Shown here piece by piece: positions 48,569-57,704 of a DNA stretch of 64,000 nt (position 1 is the stretch's first letter; each line of letters begins with the position of its first letter). Under the pieces are notes generated by a model, which worked only from the letters and a program-made list of their open reading frames with translations, was not told where the DNA came from and searched no databases. The stretch lies in contig NZ_FOYL01000010.1 of assembly GCF_900115955.1 (NCBI RefSeq), forward strand, positions 186,001-250,000, written 5' to 3'. The stretch is from Lentzea waywayandensis. Lineage in GTDB: Bacteria; Actinomycetota; Actinomycetes; Mycobacteriales; Pseudonocardiaceae. The translations under genes were made by a program, and so were the position numbers.

Positions 48569-49642
48569 ATGAACAAGCGAAAGGTGACCCTGGCCGCTGC
48601 GGCGGCCGGAGTGATCACCGGAGCGACAGGCCTGAGCCTGCTCGCCATGCCGGCGGGTGCGGGCCAGCCGCCGTCCCTGCCGGACGTGTCCGCGGAGACG
48701 CTCGTCGAGCAGGTTCTGACGAGCAAGCCGAGTGCGTTCGGCGGAACCGTGGAGGTCGACAACAAGCTCGGTCTGCCGTCGATCGCGGAGATCCCGCAGC
48801 TCGCCGACGGCAAGCACAGCGCGCGGATCTGGACGGACGGCAACGGCAAGCTCCGGCTCGCCCTGCCGAACGGCCAGTCCGAGCAGACCATCGTCGACGA
48901 CGGCACGACCACGTGGTCGTGGAACTCCGCGGACAACGAGGTCACCAAGTCCGAGCACAAGGCCGACGAGCCGAAGCCGGACACCGGGAAGGCCGAGACC
49001 ATGGACCCGGCCACGGCGGCCAAGCAGGTCGTCGGGCTGACCAAGGAGTTCAGCGACATCAGCGTCGACGGCACAGCGCGAGTCGCGAACCGTGCCGCCT
49101 ACGAGCTCGTGCTGACCCCCAAGGCCAGCGAGAAGACCCTGATCCGCGAGGTGCGGATCGCGGTCGACTCCGAGCTCAAGATGCCGCTGCGCGTCGCCGT
49201 TCTGACCAACGGCACGAGCGAGCCGGTCGGCCTGGTCGGCTTCAGCGAGATCAACGTCGGCCCGCAGGACTCGAAGCTGTTCGAGTTCACGCCGCCCGCC
49301 AACGCCAAGGTCACCACGCCGGAGGCCAAGGAGGAGAAGGGCCGCGACCGCATGCCCGAGATGGGCATCGAGCAGGCCCTGCAGGGCAAGGACCCGCAGA
49401 TCTTCGGCACCGGCTGGGACACCGTCGTCGGCGCGAGGATTCCGGCGGAGGCCATGACCCAGGTGCCCGCCGAGGCGCAGGGCATGGTCGACCGGTTCAC
49501 CAAGAAGGTGAGCGGTGCCTGGGGTAGCGGCAAGATCTTCAACACCAAGGTCGCCACGGTCCTGATCGCGGACGACGGCCGTGTTGTCGCGGGCGCCGTG
49601 CCCGAGCAGGTGCTGTTCGACACGATCGGACAGGTGAAGTGA
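48569..49642 (+). CDS. LolA-like secreted/membrane-anchored protein
   Basis: 357 aa from ATG 48569, preceded by GGAGGAGGGG. The N-terminal signal sequence (KRKVTLAAAAAGVITGATG) may be uncleaved. The body (WTDGNGKLRLALPNGQSEQT, TTTWSWNSADNEVTKSEH, ANRAAYELVLTPKASEKTLI, VGLVGFSEINVG) matches the half-barrel LolA/DUF2092 pattern seen in actinobacterial exported proteins. It lies outside the membrane and is co-transcribed with an ABC ATPase and permease. It may bind a lipid or sense envelope state for them. Confidence 0.78.
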   Translation: MNKRKVTLAAAAAGVITGATGLSLLAMPAGAGQPPSLPDVSAETLVEQVLTSKPSAFGGTVEVDNKLGLPSIAEIPQLADGKHSARIWTDGNGKLRLALPNGQSEQTIVDDGTTTWSWNSADNEVTKSEHKADEPKPDTGKAETMDPATAAKQVVGLTKEFSDISVDGTARVANRAAYELVLTPKASEKTLIREVRIAVDSELKMPLRVAVLTNGTSEPVGLVGFSEINVGPQDSKLFEFTPPANAKVTTPEAKEEKGRDRMPEMGIEQALQGKDPQIFGTGWDTVVGARIPAEAMTQVPAEAQGMVDRFTKKVSGAWGSGKIFNTKVATVLIADDGRVVAGAVPEQVLFDTIGQVK

Positions 49643-50643
49643 CCACCTCGACCAGCGCGCCGGTGACAGCGCCGTCGAAACACGCTGTCGCCGCGCGGAC
49701 CAAGGGTCTGCGCAAGGAGTACGGGAGCACGGTCGCCGTGGACCGCGTCGACCTCGAGCTGCCGGAAGGTGCCGTGCTCGGCATGCTCGGGCCCAACGGG
49801 TCCGGCAAGACGACCACGATCCGGATGCTGCTCGGGTTGGTCCGCCCCACGCAGGGGGAGATCGAACTGCTCGGCCGACGTCTTCCCGACGGAGCCGAGC
49901 AGGTGCTGCCGCACGTCGGCGCGCTGGTCGAGGGTCCGGGGTTCCACCCGTTCCTGAGCGGACGGGAGAACCTCGTCAGGTGTGCCGCGTTCGAGCCTCT
50001 GCTGCCCAAGAAGCAGATCAAGCAGGCGGTCGAGGACGCGATCGAACGCGTCGGGCTCGCGCAGGCGGCCCACCGCAGGTACCGGGGGTACTCGCTCGGC
50101 ATGAAGCAGCGTCTCGGCCTGGCCGCGGCGTTGCTCGTGCCGCGCAAGCTCGTCGTCCTCGACGAGCCGACCAACGGCCTCGACCCGGCCGGCACGCGGG
50201 AGATCCGCAAGATCATCGCGGACCTGCACGCGGCGGGCAGCACCGTCCTCGTCTCCAGCCACCTGCTGAGCGAGGTCGAGGCCACCTGCACGCACGTCGC
50301 CGTGCTGCACCGCGGAACCGTTGTGGCGCAAGGAGAGCTGACCGAACTGCTGCAGGCGGGCGGATCGGCGCTCCAGGTGATCACACCGGACGTCGAGAAG
50401 GCACTGAGCGCGTTGCGGCAGGCGAAGATCTCCGCCCGGCCGCTCGGTGACGGCCTGCGGGTCGAGCTCGCGGGGACGAGCGCGCCGCAGGTGATCGAGA
50501 CGCTCGTGCACGGAGGCGCCCAGGTCTACGAGGCGACGCGCTGGAAGACCGGCCTGGAGGAGCTGTTCGCCCGGCTCACCGAGGCCGAGGAGGCCGAACG
50601 CGGAATGTCCGCTGTGGACACTCTGGACGGGGGACGGCGATGA
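49639..50643 (+). CDS. ABC transporter ATP-binding protein (ABC-2/CcmA type)
   Basis: A 334-aa ATPase. Walker A GPNGSGKTTT, signature YSLGMKQRLGLAAALL, Walker B LVVLDEPTNGLDP and H-loop VSSHLLSEVE. A ~100-residue C-terminal extension is typical for bacitracin/daunorubicin-type exporters. GTG 49639 overlaps the LolA-like stop (GTGA). It works with the permease encoded next. Confidence 0.93.
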   Translation: MTTSTSAPVTAPSKHAVAARTKGLRKEYGSTVAVDRVDLELPEGAVLGMLGPNGSGKTTTIRMLLGLVRPTQGEIELLGRRLPDGAEQVLPHVGALVEGPGFHPFLSGRENLVRCAAFEPLLPKKQIKQAVEDAIERVGLAQAAHRRYRGYSLGMKQRLGLAAALLVPRKLVVLDEPTNGLDPAGTREIRKIIADLHAAGSTVLVSSHLLSEVEATCTHVAVLHRGTVVAQGELTELLQAGGSALQVITPDVEKALSALRQAKISARPLGDGLRVELAGTSAPQVIETLVHGGAQVYEATRWKTGLEELFARLTEAEEAERGMSAVDTLDGGRR

Positions 50644-51443
50644 TCACGCGTCAGTTCGGTTCCGAGGTGCGCTGGATGCTGCGCAGGCCGCGGACCCTCA
50701 TCGGGTTGTTCGGCCTGATCCTCGTGCCGATCATCATCAGCTTCGGCATCTGGACGGCCGGCGACGACGGTGGCGGCGGCCCTGGGCTCGCCGCGATCAT
50801 CGAGGGCAACGGCATGGTCGTGCCGATCTTCACGTTGTTCCTGTCGCTCAACCTGTTGCTGCCGCTGGTGGCGTCGATCTGGGCGGCGGACGGCCTGGCG
50901 GGCGAGGCCCAGCACGGCACGTTGCGCGGCCTGCTGGTCGCGCCGGTGTCCCGCGTGCGGCTGCTGTTCGTGAAGCTGTTCGGCCTCACCGCGATGTCGT
51001 TGCTCGCCGTCACGCTGATGGCCGTCGTCGGCATCATCGCCGGCACCGCGTTCCTCGGTTCCGACGGCATGGCGACGCTGTCCGGCACCACTCTCTCGAC
51101 CGGAGAGGGCCTGCTGCGCATCGGTTTGTTCATCCTGCTGGTGACGTTCCAGATGGTGTCGATCGGCGCTGTCGCCCTCGCCGTCTCGTCCGCCACCGAG
51201 CACCCGCTGGTGGTACAGGCGGCGACCATGGTGACGATCATCGTGTTCCAGGTGCTCGGCCAGTTCTCGTCACTGGACTGGCTGCACCCGTTCCTGATCA
51301 CCACCGGTTTCCCCGGACTGATCGACGTGATGCGCGACCCGATCCCGTTGGGGCAGATCGGCGACAGCACGTTGCTCGCCGGCTGCTACCTGCTGATCGG
51401 CACGGGGCTGGCGGCGATCCGCCTGGTCACGAAGGACAGCTAG
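50640..51443 (+). CDS. ABC-2 type transporter permease
   Basis: A 267-aa membrane protein with six TM segments (NLLLPLVASIWAADGLAGE, LFGLTAMSLLAVTLMAVVGI and others). ATG overlaps the ATPase stop. With a single ATPase it would form a homodimeric exporter. Control by the adjacent two-component system and the LolA-like partner suggests envelope-stress or antibiotic/lipid export; the substrate is unknown. The last 174 bp are antisense to the HIT gene tail. Confidence 0.88.
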   Translation: MITRQFGSEVRWMLRRPRTLIGLFGLILVPIIISFGIWTAGDDGGGGPGLAAIIEGNGMVVPIFTLFLSLNLLLPLVASIWAADGLAGEAQHGTLRGLLVAPVSRVRLLFVKLFGLTAMSLLAVTLMAVVGIIAGTAFLGSDGMATLSGTTLSTGEGLLRIGLFILLVTFQMVSIGAVALAVSSATEHPLVVQAATMVTIIVFQVLGQFSSLDWLHPFLITTGFPGLIDVMRDPIPLGQIGDSTLLAGCYLLIGTGLAAIRLVTKDS

Positions 51444-51884
51444 CAGCTTGTCCGCATAAGGCCGGCGTTGCTCGCCGGTGGCGAATCCCGGTAGCGGCTT
51501 CGACCCGTAGAGGTCGTCGCCGTGGTACCGCGGGATGACGTGGACGTGGAAGTGCCACGCGTCCTGGCCACCGGCGGGCTCGTTGTGCTGACGGGTGGAG
51601 ATCCCCTCACAGCCGTACGCCTCCCGCATGGCGACGGCGATCTCACGAACGACGTCGTGCACGGCGTGGCCGTACTCGGCGGGCAGGTCGTAGATGTTCT
51701 CGTGGTGCTCGTTGGGGATCACGATGACGTGACCGCGGTTGTTCGCCCACCACCCGGACGCGACGAACGCGGTCGCCAGCTCGGTGCGCAGCACCACGTC
51801 GCTCTGGCTGTCGATCTCGGTCTCCCCGCCGGCGAGCAGGAAGCAGAACGGGCACTCGTACCCGTCCGGCGCGTGGCTGATCAT
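51270..51884 (-). CDS. HIT-family (histidine triad) hydrolase with extended C-terminus
   Basis: 204 aa from ATG 51884. Core: ECPFCFLLAGGE, NNRGHVIVIPNEHHENI, and the triad HFHVHVIPRYHGDDLY. HIT proteins hydrolyse nucleoside phosphoramidates, Ap4A or related nucleotides. A normal protein would end near residue 150 (YADKLLAVL). The last ~55 residues are Gln/Arg-rich and lie antisense to the permease gene, so an ancestral stop was probably lost. Its ATG overlaps the frameshifted end of the upstream SDR. Confidence 0.88.
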   Translation of the reverse strand: MISHAPDGYECPFCFLLAGGETEIDSQSDVVLRTELATAFVASGWWANNRGHVIVIPNEHHENIYDLPAEYGHAVHDVVREIAVAMREAYGCEGISTRQHNEPAGGQDAWHFHVHVIPRYHGDDLYGSKPLPGFATGEQRRPYADKLLAVLRDQADRRQPRADQQVAAGEQRAVADLPQRDRVAHHVDQSGETGGDQERVQPVQ

Positions 51885-52634
51885 CGCCGGAACCCGCCCT
51901 CGCTGTTGATCACCTGTCCGGTGATCCACGCGGCGTCGTCGGTGCACAGCCAGGAGATCAGCCGGGCGGCGTCGTCAGGCCGGCCCCAGCGCTTCGCCGG
52001 CATCCTCGTTCACGAAGTCGATCAGCTCCGGACCGGCCCAGCCGGTGTCGGTCGGGCCGGGGTTCACCACGTTGACCGTGATGCCCCGGTCCGCCAGCTC
52101 GTGCGACAACGTGGCGACGATCGCGACCAGGGCACCCTTCGACGCCGCATAGGCCACCTCACCGGGCATCGGGCCGAGGTTCTGCCCGGACGTCAGGAAC
52201 ACGATCCGTCCACCATCAGTCCTGCTCCACTGGCGGGCAAACGCTTGCGCCAACAGGATCGACGACCGCGTGTTCACGGCGTAGTGCTCGTCCAGCATCG
52301 TGGCGTCCAGCGAACCCAACGGCCCGTCGCCGCCGGACCGCGCGTGGTTGCACACCAGCACGTCGACGCGTCCGCAAGCCTCGACAGCCGCGGCCATCAG
52401 CTCATCAGGCGCGTCCGGCCGGGCAAGATCCACGCCCAGCCCTTGAGCGCCGAGGTCCGCCATCACTTCGTCCACGGAGTCAGCTCCCCACGGCTGTGAA
52501 GCGTCGTGCGCGACGTGGTGCTGCACGAACAGATCGAAACCCAGCCCGCGAAGCCGCGATGCGATCGCGTAGCCGATTCCCTGCCGTCTGCTCACGCCCG
52601 TGACGAGCGCGACGCGTCCCCCATGAAGTCCCAT
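51881..52634 (-). pseudogene. Short-chain dehydrogenase/reductase, apparent frameshift near the 3' end
   Basis: The first 219 codons (TGA at 51975) give an SDR: VALVTGVSRRQGIGYAIASR, VCNHARSG, and the YxxxK motif in VAYAASKGALVAI. The frame ends too early. From about 52004 another frame continues the fold with MPAKRWGRPDDAARLISWLC and ITGQVINSEGGFRR, the normal SDR C-terminus, and stops at 51881 overlapping the HIT start (ATGA). One extra G in the run at 52004-52005 explains it. Either a sequencing error or a genuine recent frameshift. The cofactor motif TGVSRRQGIG is of the aminoglycoside-locus SDR type. Confidence 0.8.
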
Positions 52635-52646
52635 AGGGCTCCATGA

Positions 52647-53597
52647 CTACCCGACGCGCGCAACGCCGTCCAAGTCAATTGCTAGCCGCACGCGGTCCCC
52701 GACGGACACCGGCCCCACGGCCTCGTACTCCTCGCCGCCGATCTCCACGAGCAGCCGCACGTGATCGCGCCGGTGCACCCGTTCCAGCACGGTGCCCTCC
52801 AGCAGGCCGTCGGAGTCGACCCGGAGCGCTGTGGCCCGCAGCCCGACCCGTTCCACGTCCAGCCCGACGAACGATCCGGGCACGAACTTGTTGCAGCCCA
52901 GGAACTTCGCGGTCTCCACGTCCACCGGCGACGACCACACCTCGGCCGGCGGGCCGACCTGGACGATCCGGCCGCGCGACATGATCGCCACGCGATCGGC
53001 CAGCGTGAACGCCTCGTCGTGGTCGTGCGTCACCACGAGCGCCGTCGTCGCGGCCTCCCGCAGCAACCGCGCCAGGTCGACCGCGAGCTGTTCGCGCAAC
53101 GCCCGGTCCAGTGCCGACAACGGTTCGTCCAGCAGCAACAACCGCGGTGACGGCGCCAAGGCCCGCGCCAGCGCCACCCGCTGCTGTTCGCCGCCGGACA
53201 GCTGCGTCACCCGGCGATCGGCATAGCCTTCGAGCCCGACGAGTTCCAGCAGCGACAGCACGCGCTTGTCCCGCGTCTCGCGCTCGACCTTCTTCATCCG
53301 CAGGCCGAAGGCCACGTTCCCGGCGACCGTCCGGTGCGGGAACAGCTGCCCGTCCTGGAAGACCAGCCCGAACTCACGCCGGTGCACCGGAACGCCGGCC
53401 AGGTCGGCGCGGTCCCAGCGAACCGCGCCGGAGGAAGGCTTCTCCAGCCCCGCCACGGTGCGCAGCAACGTCGACTTCCCGCACCCGGACGGCCCGAGCA
53501 ACGCCACGACCTCGCCGTCCGACACCGACAGCGACACGTCCGACACCGCGGCCGTCTGTCCATAACGGACGGTGATCGAGTCCAGTTCCAGCGCCAT
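52647..53597 (-). CDS. thiQ: Thiamine ABC transporter ATP-binding protein (ThiQ-like)
   Basis: A 316-aa ATPase. Walker A GPSGCGKST, Q-loop VFQDGQLFPH, signature LSGGEQQRVALARAL, Walker B LLLLDEPLSALD and H-loop VTHDHDEA. A C-terminal TOBE-like beta domain (~residues 240-316) follows. ATG overlaps the permease stop. It is assigned to thiamine because the operon begins with a TPP riboswitch and a thiamine-type binding protein. Confidence 0.9.
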   Translation of the reverse strand: MALELDSITVRYGQTAAVSDVSLSVSDGEVVALLGPSGCGKSTLLRTVAGLEKPSSGAVRWDRADLAGVPVHRREFGLVFQDGQLFPHRTVAGNVAFGLRMKKVERETRDKRVLSLLELVGLEGYADRRVTQLSGGEQQRVALARALAPSPRLLLLDEPLSALDRALREQLAVDLARLLREAATTALVVTHDHDEAFTLADRVAIMSRGRIVQVGPPAEVWSSPVDVETAKFLGCNKFVPGSFVGLDVERVGLRATALRVDSDGLLEGTVLERVHRRDHVRLLVEIGGEEYEAVGPVSVGDRVRLAIDLDGVARVG

Positions 53598-55255
53598 CAG
53601 AACTCCCCGCTGCTCGGCACGCGCAACCGTTCGATCAGCAGCACGCACCCGACCGTCACGACCATCAGCAGCGCGCACGCCGCGTAGGCCATCTGGCTGT
53701 TCAACTCCCCCGGCCGCGACATCAGCCGCGCGATCACCACCGGCAGCGTCGGCGCGTCCGGGCGGGCCAGGAAGCTCGTCGCCCCGAACTCCCCCAGCGC
53801 CACCACGTACCCGAACCCTGCCGCCGCCACCAACGACCGCCCGGCCAGCGGCAGATCCACCTCGCGCCACACCCGCAACGGTGAGGCGCCCAGCGTCGCG
53901 GCCGCCTGCCGCAGCCGTTCGTCGACCGCCCTCAGCACCGGCAGCACCATCCGCACGATCAACGGCGTGACCACCAGCGCCTGCGCCAGCGGCACCAGCA
54001 TCGGCGAAGTGCGGAAGTCGCCCGGCAACGCGTCCATCGTGATCAGGTAGCCGAAGCCGACCGTCACCGCGGACACCCCGAGCGGCAGCATCAGCGCGGT
54101 GTCGAGCACCTCGGAGACGCGGCTCCCCGACCGCCGCAACCCGACCAGCACCACCGCCGAGAACACCCCGACCACCAACGCCACGAGAGTCGCGTCGAAG
54201 GCCGTCCGCAGCGAGTTCACCGCGGCGTCGATCCCGGTCACCGCCAACGTGCCGCGGTCACCACGGGTGTTCAGCGCCACATACCCGGCGAGGCTCCAGC
54301 CGTCCCGAGTGGACAGTGAACGCGTCACCAATCCGACCACGGGCGTCAGCAACGCCGCCACCACGGCAAAGGCGGCGAAGACCACGTACCACTCGCCACC
54401 GGACGGCCGCCGCGCCAGCTCTTCCCTGTCGCGCAACGCCAGCGCGGTCTCCCGCCGGCGCCGCGCCAACGCACCCAGCACCAGCACCGCGAGCACGGCG
54501 AGGAACTGCAACAAAGACAGAGCCGCCGCGCCGGACAGGTCGAACAGCTCGACCGTCCGCAGGTAGATCTCGGTCTCCAGCGTCCGGTACCGCGAGCCGC
54601 CCAGCACCAGCACCACGCCGAAACTCGTGGCACAGAAGAGGAACACGACCGCCGCGGCCGACCCGATCGCCGGCGCCAACGCCGGCAACACCACCGACAA
54701 GAAGGCACGCGGACGCGAAGCACCCAGGGCCCGGGCCGCGTCCTCAGCTCGCCGATCCGTGTGCGCCCACAGCCCGCCCACGGTCCGCGCGACCACGGCC
54801 ACGTTGAAGAACGCGTTCGCCAGCACGATCGGCAACACCCCGCCGTCCGGCCAGAACGTCCGGAAGGCCAGGCCCACCACCACGGTCGGCAGCACGAACG
54901 GCACCATCACCGCGGCCCGGATCACGCCGAGCCCGCGGATCCGGCACCGCGCCAGCACGAACGCCAGCGGCATCCCGGCGACGACCGCCACGACCGTCGA
55001 CGCCAAGGCCTGTCCCAGCGTGAACCCGACGAGTTCCCAGGTGTCTCCGTCGACGAGCACGGAGGCCACGCCACCTTCGCGCAGCCCGAGCGACACGATC
55101 GCCAGCACGGGCCACGCGAAGAACAGTCCCAGGAAGGCCAGCGGCAGCAAGGCCGCCGCCGACCAGCCCCAACGCGCCGGGATCAGGCCACTGACAGCAC
55201 GCGCCGCCGGCCGGTCACCATCGCGACCACTCAGCCCTGCACGAGCTTGCGCCAC
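53597..55255 (-). CDS. thiP: Thiamine ABC transporter permease, two-domain (ThiP-like)
   Basis: 552 aa from GTG 55255, which lies 25 bp inside the binding-protein gene; no better initiator exists in frame. It is a fused permease with about 12 TM helices and two EAA-type loops (EDAARALGASRPRAFLSVVLP and RLRQAAATLGASPLRVWREVD), as in E. coli ThiP (536 aa). It forms the membrane channel for thiamine or its phosphates with ThiB and ThiQ. Confidence 0.9.
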   Translation of the reverse strand: MAQARAGLSGRDGDRPAARAVSGLIPARWGWSAAALLPLAFLGLFFAWPVLAIVSLGLREGGVASVLVDGDTWELVGFTLGQALASTVVAVVAGMPLAFVLARCRIRGLGVIRAAVMVPFVLPTVVVGLAFRTFWPDGGVLPIVLANAFFNVAVVARTVGGLWAHTDRRAEDAARALGASRPRAFLSVVLPALAPAIGSAAAVVFLFCATSFGVVLVLGGSRYRTLETEIYLRTVELFDLSGAAALSLLQFLAVLAVLVLGALARRRRETALALRDREELARRPSGGEWYVVFAAFAVVAALLTPVVGLVTRSLSTRDGWSLAGYVALNTRGDRGTLAVTGIDAAVNSLRTAFDATLVALVVGVFSAVVLVGLRRSGSRVSEVLDTALMLPLGVSAVTVGFGYLITMDALPGDFRTSPMLVPLAQALVVTPLIVRMVLPVLRAVDERLRQAAATLGASPLRVWREVDLPLAGRSLVAAAGFGYVVALGEFGATSFLARPDAPTLPVVIARLMSRPGELNSQMAYAACALLMVVTVGCVLLIERLRVPSSGEF

Positions 55256-56229
55256 TGCTCGACCCACGCTTCGCGGTTGTCCTTCACCTTGTCCGCGGGC
55301 AGGGTCTGCGGGTTCGGCGGCAACGGCGCGTCCTTGGCCCACGACTCGGGCAGCGCGACACCCTCACGCGACGGGTAGACGTACATCTGCTCGGCCACCT
55401 GGGCCTGGAACTTCTCGCCCAGCAGGAAGTCGAGGACCTTCTTCGCGTCCTCGGAGTTCTTGGCCCCGGACAGCACACCCGCGTACTCGACCTGGCGGTA
55501 GCAGGTGTCCAGCACGGCCTTGGTCTTGCCGCCCTCTGCCGACGGCGACGACGCGTAGGACACGACGATCGGCCGGTCGCCCTTGGTGGCGGAGAACTCC
55601 TGGTTGTAGGCCTCTTCCCAGCCGCTCACGACCTTGACGCCGTTGGCCTTGAGCTTGGTCCAGTACTCCTGCCAGCCGTTCTCGCCGTACTTGGCGATCG
55701 TGCCGAGCAGGAACGCGAGACCGGGCGAGGACGTGGCCGGGTTCTCCACGACCAGCTTGTCCTTGAACTTCGGGTCGGCCAGGTCGTCGTACGACTTGGG
55801 CTCGACGCCGCCGAGCTTGGCCGGGTCGATGTTCAGGCACACGTCACCGACGTCGACGGCCTGCAGGCGGTTCGTGTCGTCGGCCTTGTACCGCGCGGCC
55901 CCCTTCGAGGCTTCCGGCGAGGCGTACTCGGCGAACACGCCCTCCGACAGCGCCCGCGAGGCGAACGTCGAGTCGACGCCGAACGCGACGTCGCCGATCG
56001 GGTTCGCCTTCGTGAGCACCAGCTTGTTCGTCAGCTCGCCCGCGTCACCGCTGGCGATCTGCTTCACGGTGATTCCCGAGGACTTCTGGAACTCCTCCAG
56101 AACCTCCGGCTTCACGACGAACGAGTCGTGCGTCACCAATGTGACCTCGTGCGTCTGCGGCGCGGTCGAAGTACCGGCCGAACAACCGGTCAACGCCAGA
56201 GCAGCGACAACAGCGAAAATCCTTCTCAC
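55231..56229 (-). CDS. thiB: Thiamine ABC transporter substrate-binding lipoprotein (ThiB-like)
   Basis: 332 aa. Lipobox ALALTGC gives Cys16. Family 1/ThiB binding-protein features: VTLVTHDSFVVKPEVLEEFQ, GDVAFGVDSTFASRAL, LVVENPATSSPGLAFLL and PIVVSYASSPSAE. The start GTG 56229 is immediately preceded by GGGAGAGG, which belongs to the 3' end of the riboswitch, so translation start and riboswitch are physically linked. Confidence 0.93.
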   Translation of the reverse strand: MRRIFAVVAALALTGCSAGTSTAPQTHEVTLVTHDSFVVKPEVLEEFQKSSGITVKQIASGDAGELTNKLVLTKANPIGDVAFGVDSTFASRALSEGVFAEYASPEASKGAARYKADDTNRLQAVDVGDVCLNIDPAKLGGVEPKSYDDLADPKFKDKLVVENPATSSPGLAFLLGTIAKYGENGWQEYWTKLKANGVKVVSGWEEAYNQEFSATKGDRPIVVSYASSPSAEGGKTKAVLDTCYRQVEYAGVLSGAKNSEDAKKVLDFLLGEKFQAQVAEQMYVYPSREGVALPESWAKDAPLPPNPQTLPADKVKDNREAWVEQWRKLVQG

Positions 56230-56239
56230 GTCAAACCTC

Positions 56240-56330
56240 TCCCTACGCCGGTATGACCCGGATCAGGTGGACGGTCGAGGGCTTGCGAGCCCTCCTCTCA
56301 GCCCGGCGCTTCACCGGACTCCCGTGGCAA
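56240..56330 (-). promoter_or_regulatory. TPP riboswitch (THI element)
   Basis: On the thiB strand the conserved blocks occur in order: GGGAGTCCGG (56323-56314), GCTGAGAGG (near 56305-56297), CCTGATCCGGGTCATACCGG (near 56269-56250) and CGTAGGGA (56247-56240). A variable hairpin, GAGGGCTCGCAAGCCCTC, sits between. The ribosome-binding site overlaps the 3' end, so TPP probably blocks translation, although premature termination is possible. Confidence 0.95.
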
Positions 56331-56367
56331 ACGCGCAGCTTACGTGACGTGGTGGGACGATCAGGAC

Positions 56368-56661
56368 ATGGCCGAGCTGTTGAGCGACGATCAGTTGAAC
56401 GACGTGCTGCCCAAGCTGCCCGACTGGAGTGCCCAGGACGCGGCGCTGGTCCGGACCGTGGAGCTGGCGAGCTTCTCCCACGCGATCATGGTCGTGAACC
56501 GGATCGCGGAGATCGCCGAGAACGACAACCACCACCCGGACATCGACATCCGCTACAAGACGCTGACATTTCGCCTGAGCACCCATTACAAGGGAGGAAT
56601 CACCGCGCTCGACGTGTCCCTCGCCGAGGAGATCGACGGAGTCCTGGACGCGATGAGCTGA
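56368..56661 (+). CDS. phhB: 4a-hydroxytetrahydrobiopterin dehydratase (pterin carbinolamine dehydratase)
   Basis: 97 aa from ATG 56368 (a GTG 24 bp upstream is possible). The PCD signature is HHPDIDIRYKTLTFRLSTH, with the catalytic His pair in ENDNHHPDI. M. tuberculosis has the equivalent gene (Rv1159A) next to pimE and mutT2. It recycles pterins, or acts as a partner protein; no aromatic hydroxylase is in the window. It is divergent from thiB. Confidence 0.92.
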   Translation: MAELLSDDQLNDVLPKLPDWSAQDAALVRTVELASFSHAIMVVNRIAEIAENDNHHPDIDIRYKTLTFRLSTHYKGGITALDVSLAEEIDGVLDAMS

Positions 56662-56714
56662 TTCGGTCAAGATGTGCGCTGCCGCCGCCCGCGGAAATGA
56701 GAGGGAACACCCTC

Positions 56715-57704
56715 ATGCGGTTGCGTACACCTATTTTCACCGTGGCGCTGGCTGGCAGTCTTTTGATCGTCCCCGCGGCCGCTCAGGCCGTACCTTGTGC
56801 CGTAACGGACACGATGATCAAGGCCAGCGCGACGTGGGTCACCAAGGGCACCGACCTCGCGGCGAACAACTGGTCCAACGCGAGCTTCCACGTCGGCAAC
56901 CTCGCCCAGGTGCGGACCACCGGGATCAGCAACCACAAGACGTGGCCGTGGGTGCAGGCGAACAAGTACCTGCTGCCGCTCGACCCGGCGAATCCCTACG
57001 CCCCGGACGCCCAGTCGACCGGTGAGCCGTACCTCGACGTGGCCTACTTCCACCCGGAGCCCGAGGTGCTGCAGCCGTTGCGCGACACCCTGCGCGCCCA
57101 GGTGAAGGACGGCAGGACGGACTACTGGAAGTCGCCGGACGCGCTGAACATGGCGCTGCCGTCGTTCACCCGCGTCGCCGTGGCCGACCAGGACCAGGCC
57201 ATGCTCGACTACTCGTTCAAGTCGTACCGCAGCCTCAAGGCACGGACGTTCAACGAGTTCACGGGCCTGTGGAGCCTGAACGCGCAGACCACCGGCTGGG
57301 CCGTGCAGGGCCTGGCCAAGGCGATGCTCGCGCTGCCGGCCGACCACCCCTACCGCGCCGAGTACGCCAAGACGCTGCGTAAGAGCGTGCAGACGCTCAA
57401 GTTCCTGCAGCGCCACGACGGCTTCTGGGGCAGCACCGGCAAGGACTCCGCGGCCACCGCGATGATCACCTACGCGATCGCCGCCGGCATCAACGCGGGC
57501 GTGCTCGACCGGGAGACCTACCTTCCGCACGTCCAGAAGGGCTGGCAAGCCCTCCTGACCGCGCTGGACGCCGACGGAACGCTGGGCTGGGTCGCGGCCC
57601 GCAACTCGTGGAAACCGGCCTCAGCCGGTGACACCGGTGGGTTCGCTGTGGGCAGCTTCCTCATCGCCGGGCAGCAGCTCGTCCCTCTCACGCCGGGTTG
57701 CTAG
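56715..57704 (+). CDS. Secreted glycoside hydrolase family 88/105-like protein
   Basis: 329 aa with a signal peptide (residues 1-26, SLLIVPAAAQA/V). An alpha/alpha-barrel pattern: ATWVTKGTDLAANNWSNASF, LWSLNAQTTGWAVQGLAKAM, LKFLQRHDGFWG and AATAMITYAIAAGINAG. It resembles unsaturated rhamnogalacturonyl hydrolases (YteR type), but the catalytic aspartate cannot be fixed by eye. It is likely to act on polysaccharide fragments outside the cell. The last 84 bp are antisense to pimE. Confidence 0.72.
   Translation: MRLRTPIFTVALAGSLLIVPAAAQAVPCAVTDTMIKASATWVTKGTDLAANNWSNASFHVGNLAQVRTTGISNHKTWPWVQANKYLLPLDPANPYAPDAQSTGEPYLDVAYFHPEPEVLQPLRDTLRAQVKDGRTDYWKSPDALNMALPSFTRVAVADQDQAMLDYSFKSYRSLKARTFNEFTGLWSLNAQTTGWAVQGLAKAMLALPADHPYRAEYAKTLRKSVQTLKFLQRHDGFWGSTGKDSAATAMITYAIAAGINAGVLDRETYLPHVQKGWQALLTALDADGTLGWVAARNSWKPASAGDTGGFAVGSFLIAGQQLVPLTPGC

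Noticed and set aside
52647..55255. Iron(III) ABC transporter assignment for the ATPase/permease pair
   Set aside because: The fold is shared with iron importers, but the TPP riboswitch and ThiB-type binding protein point to thiamine.
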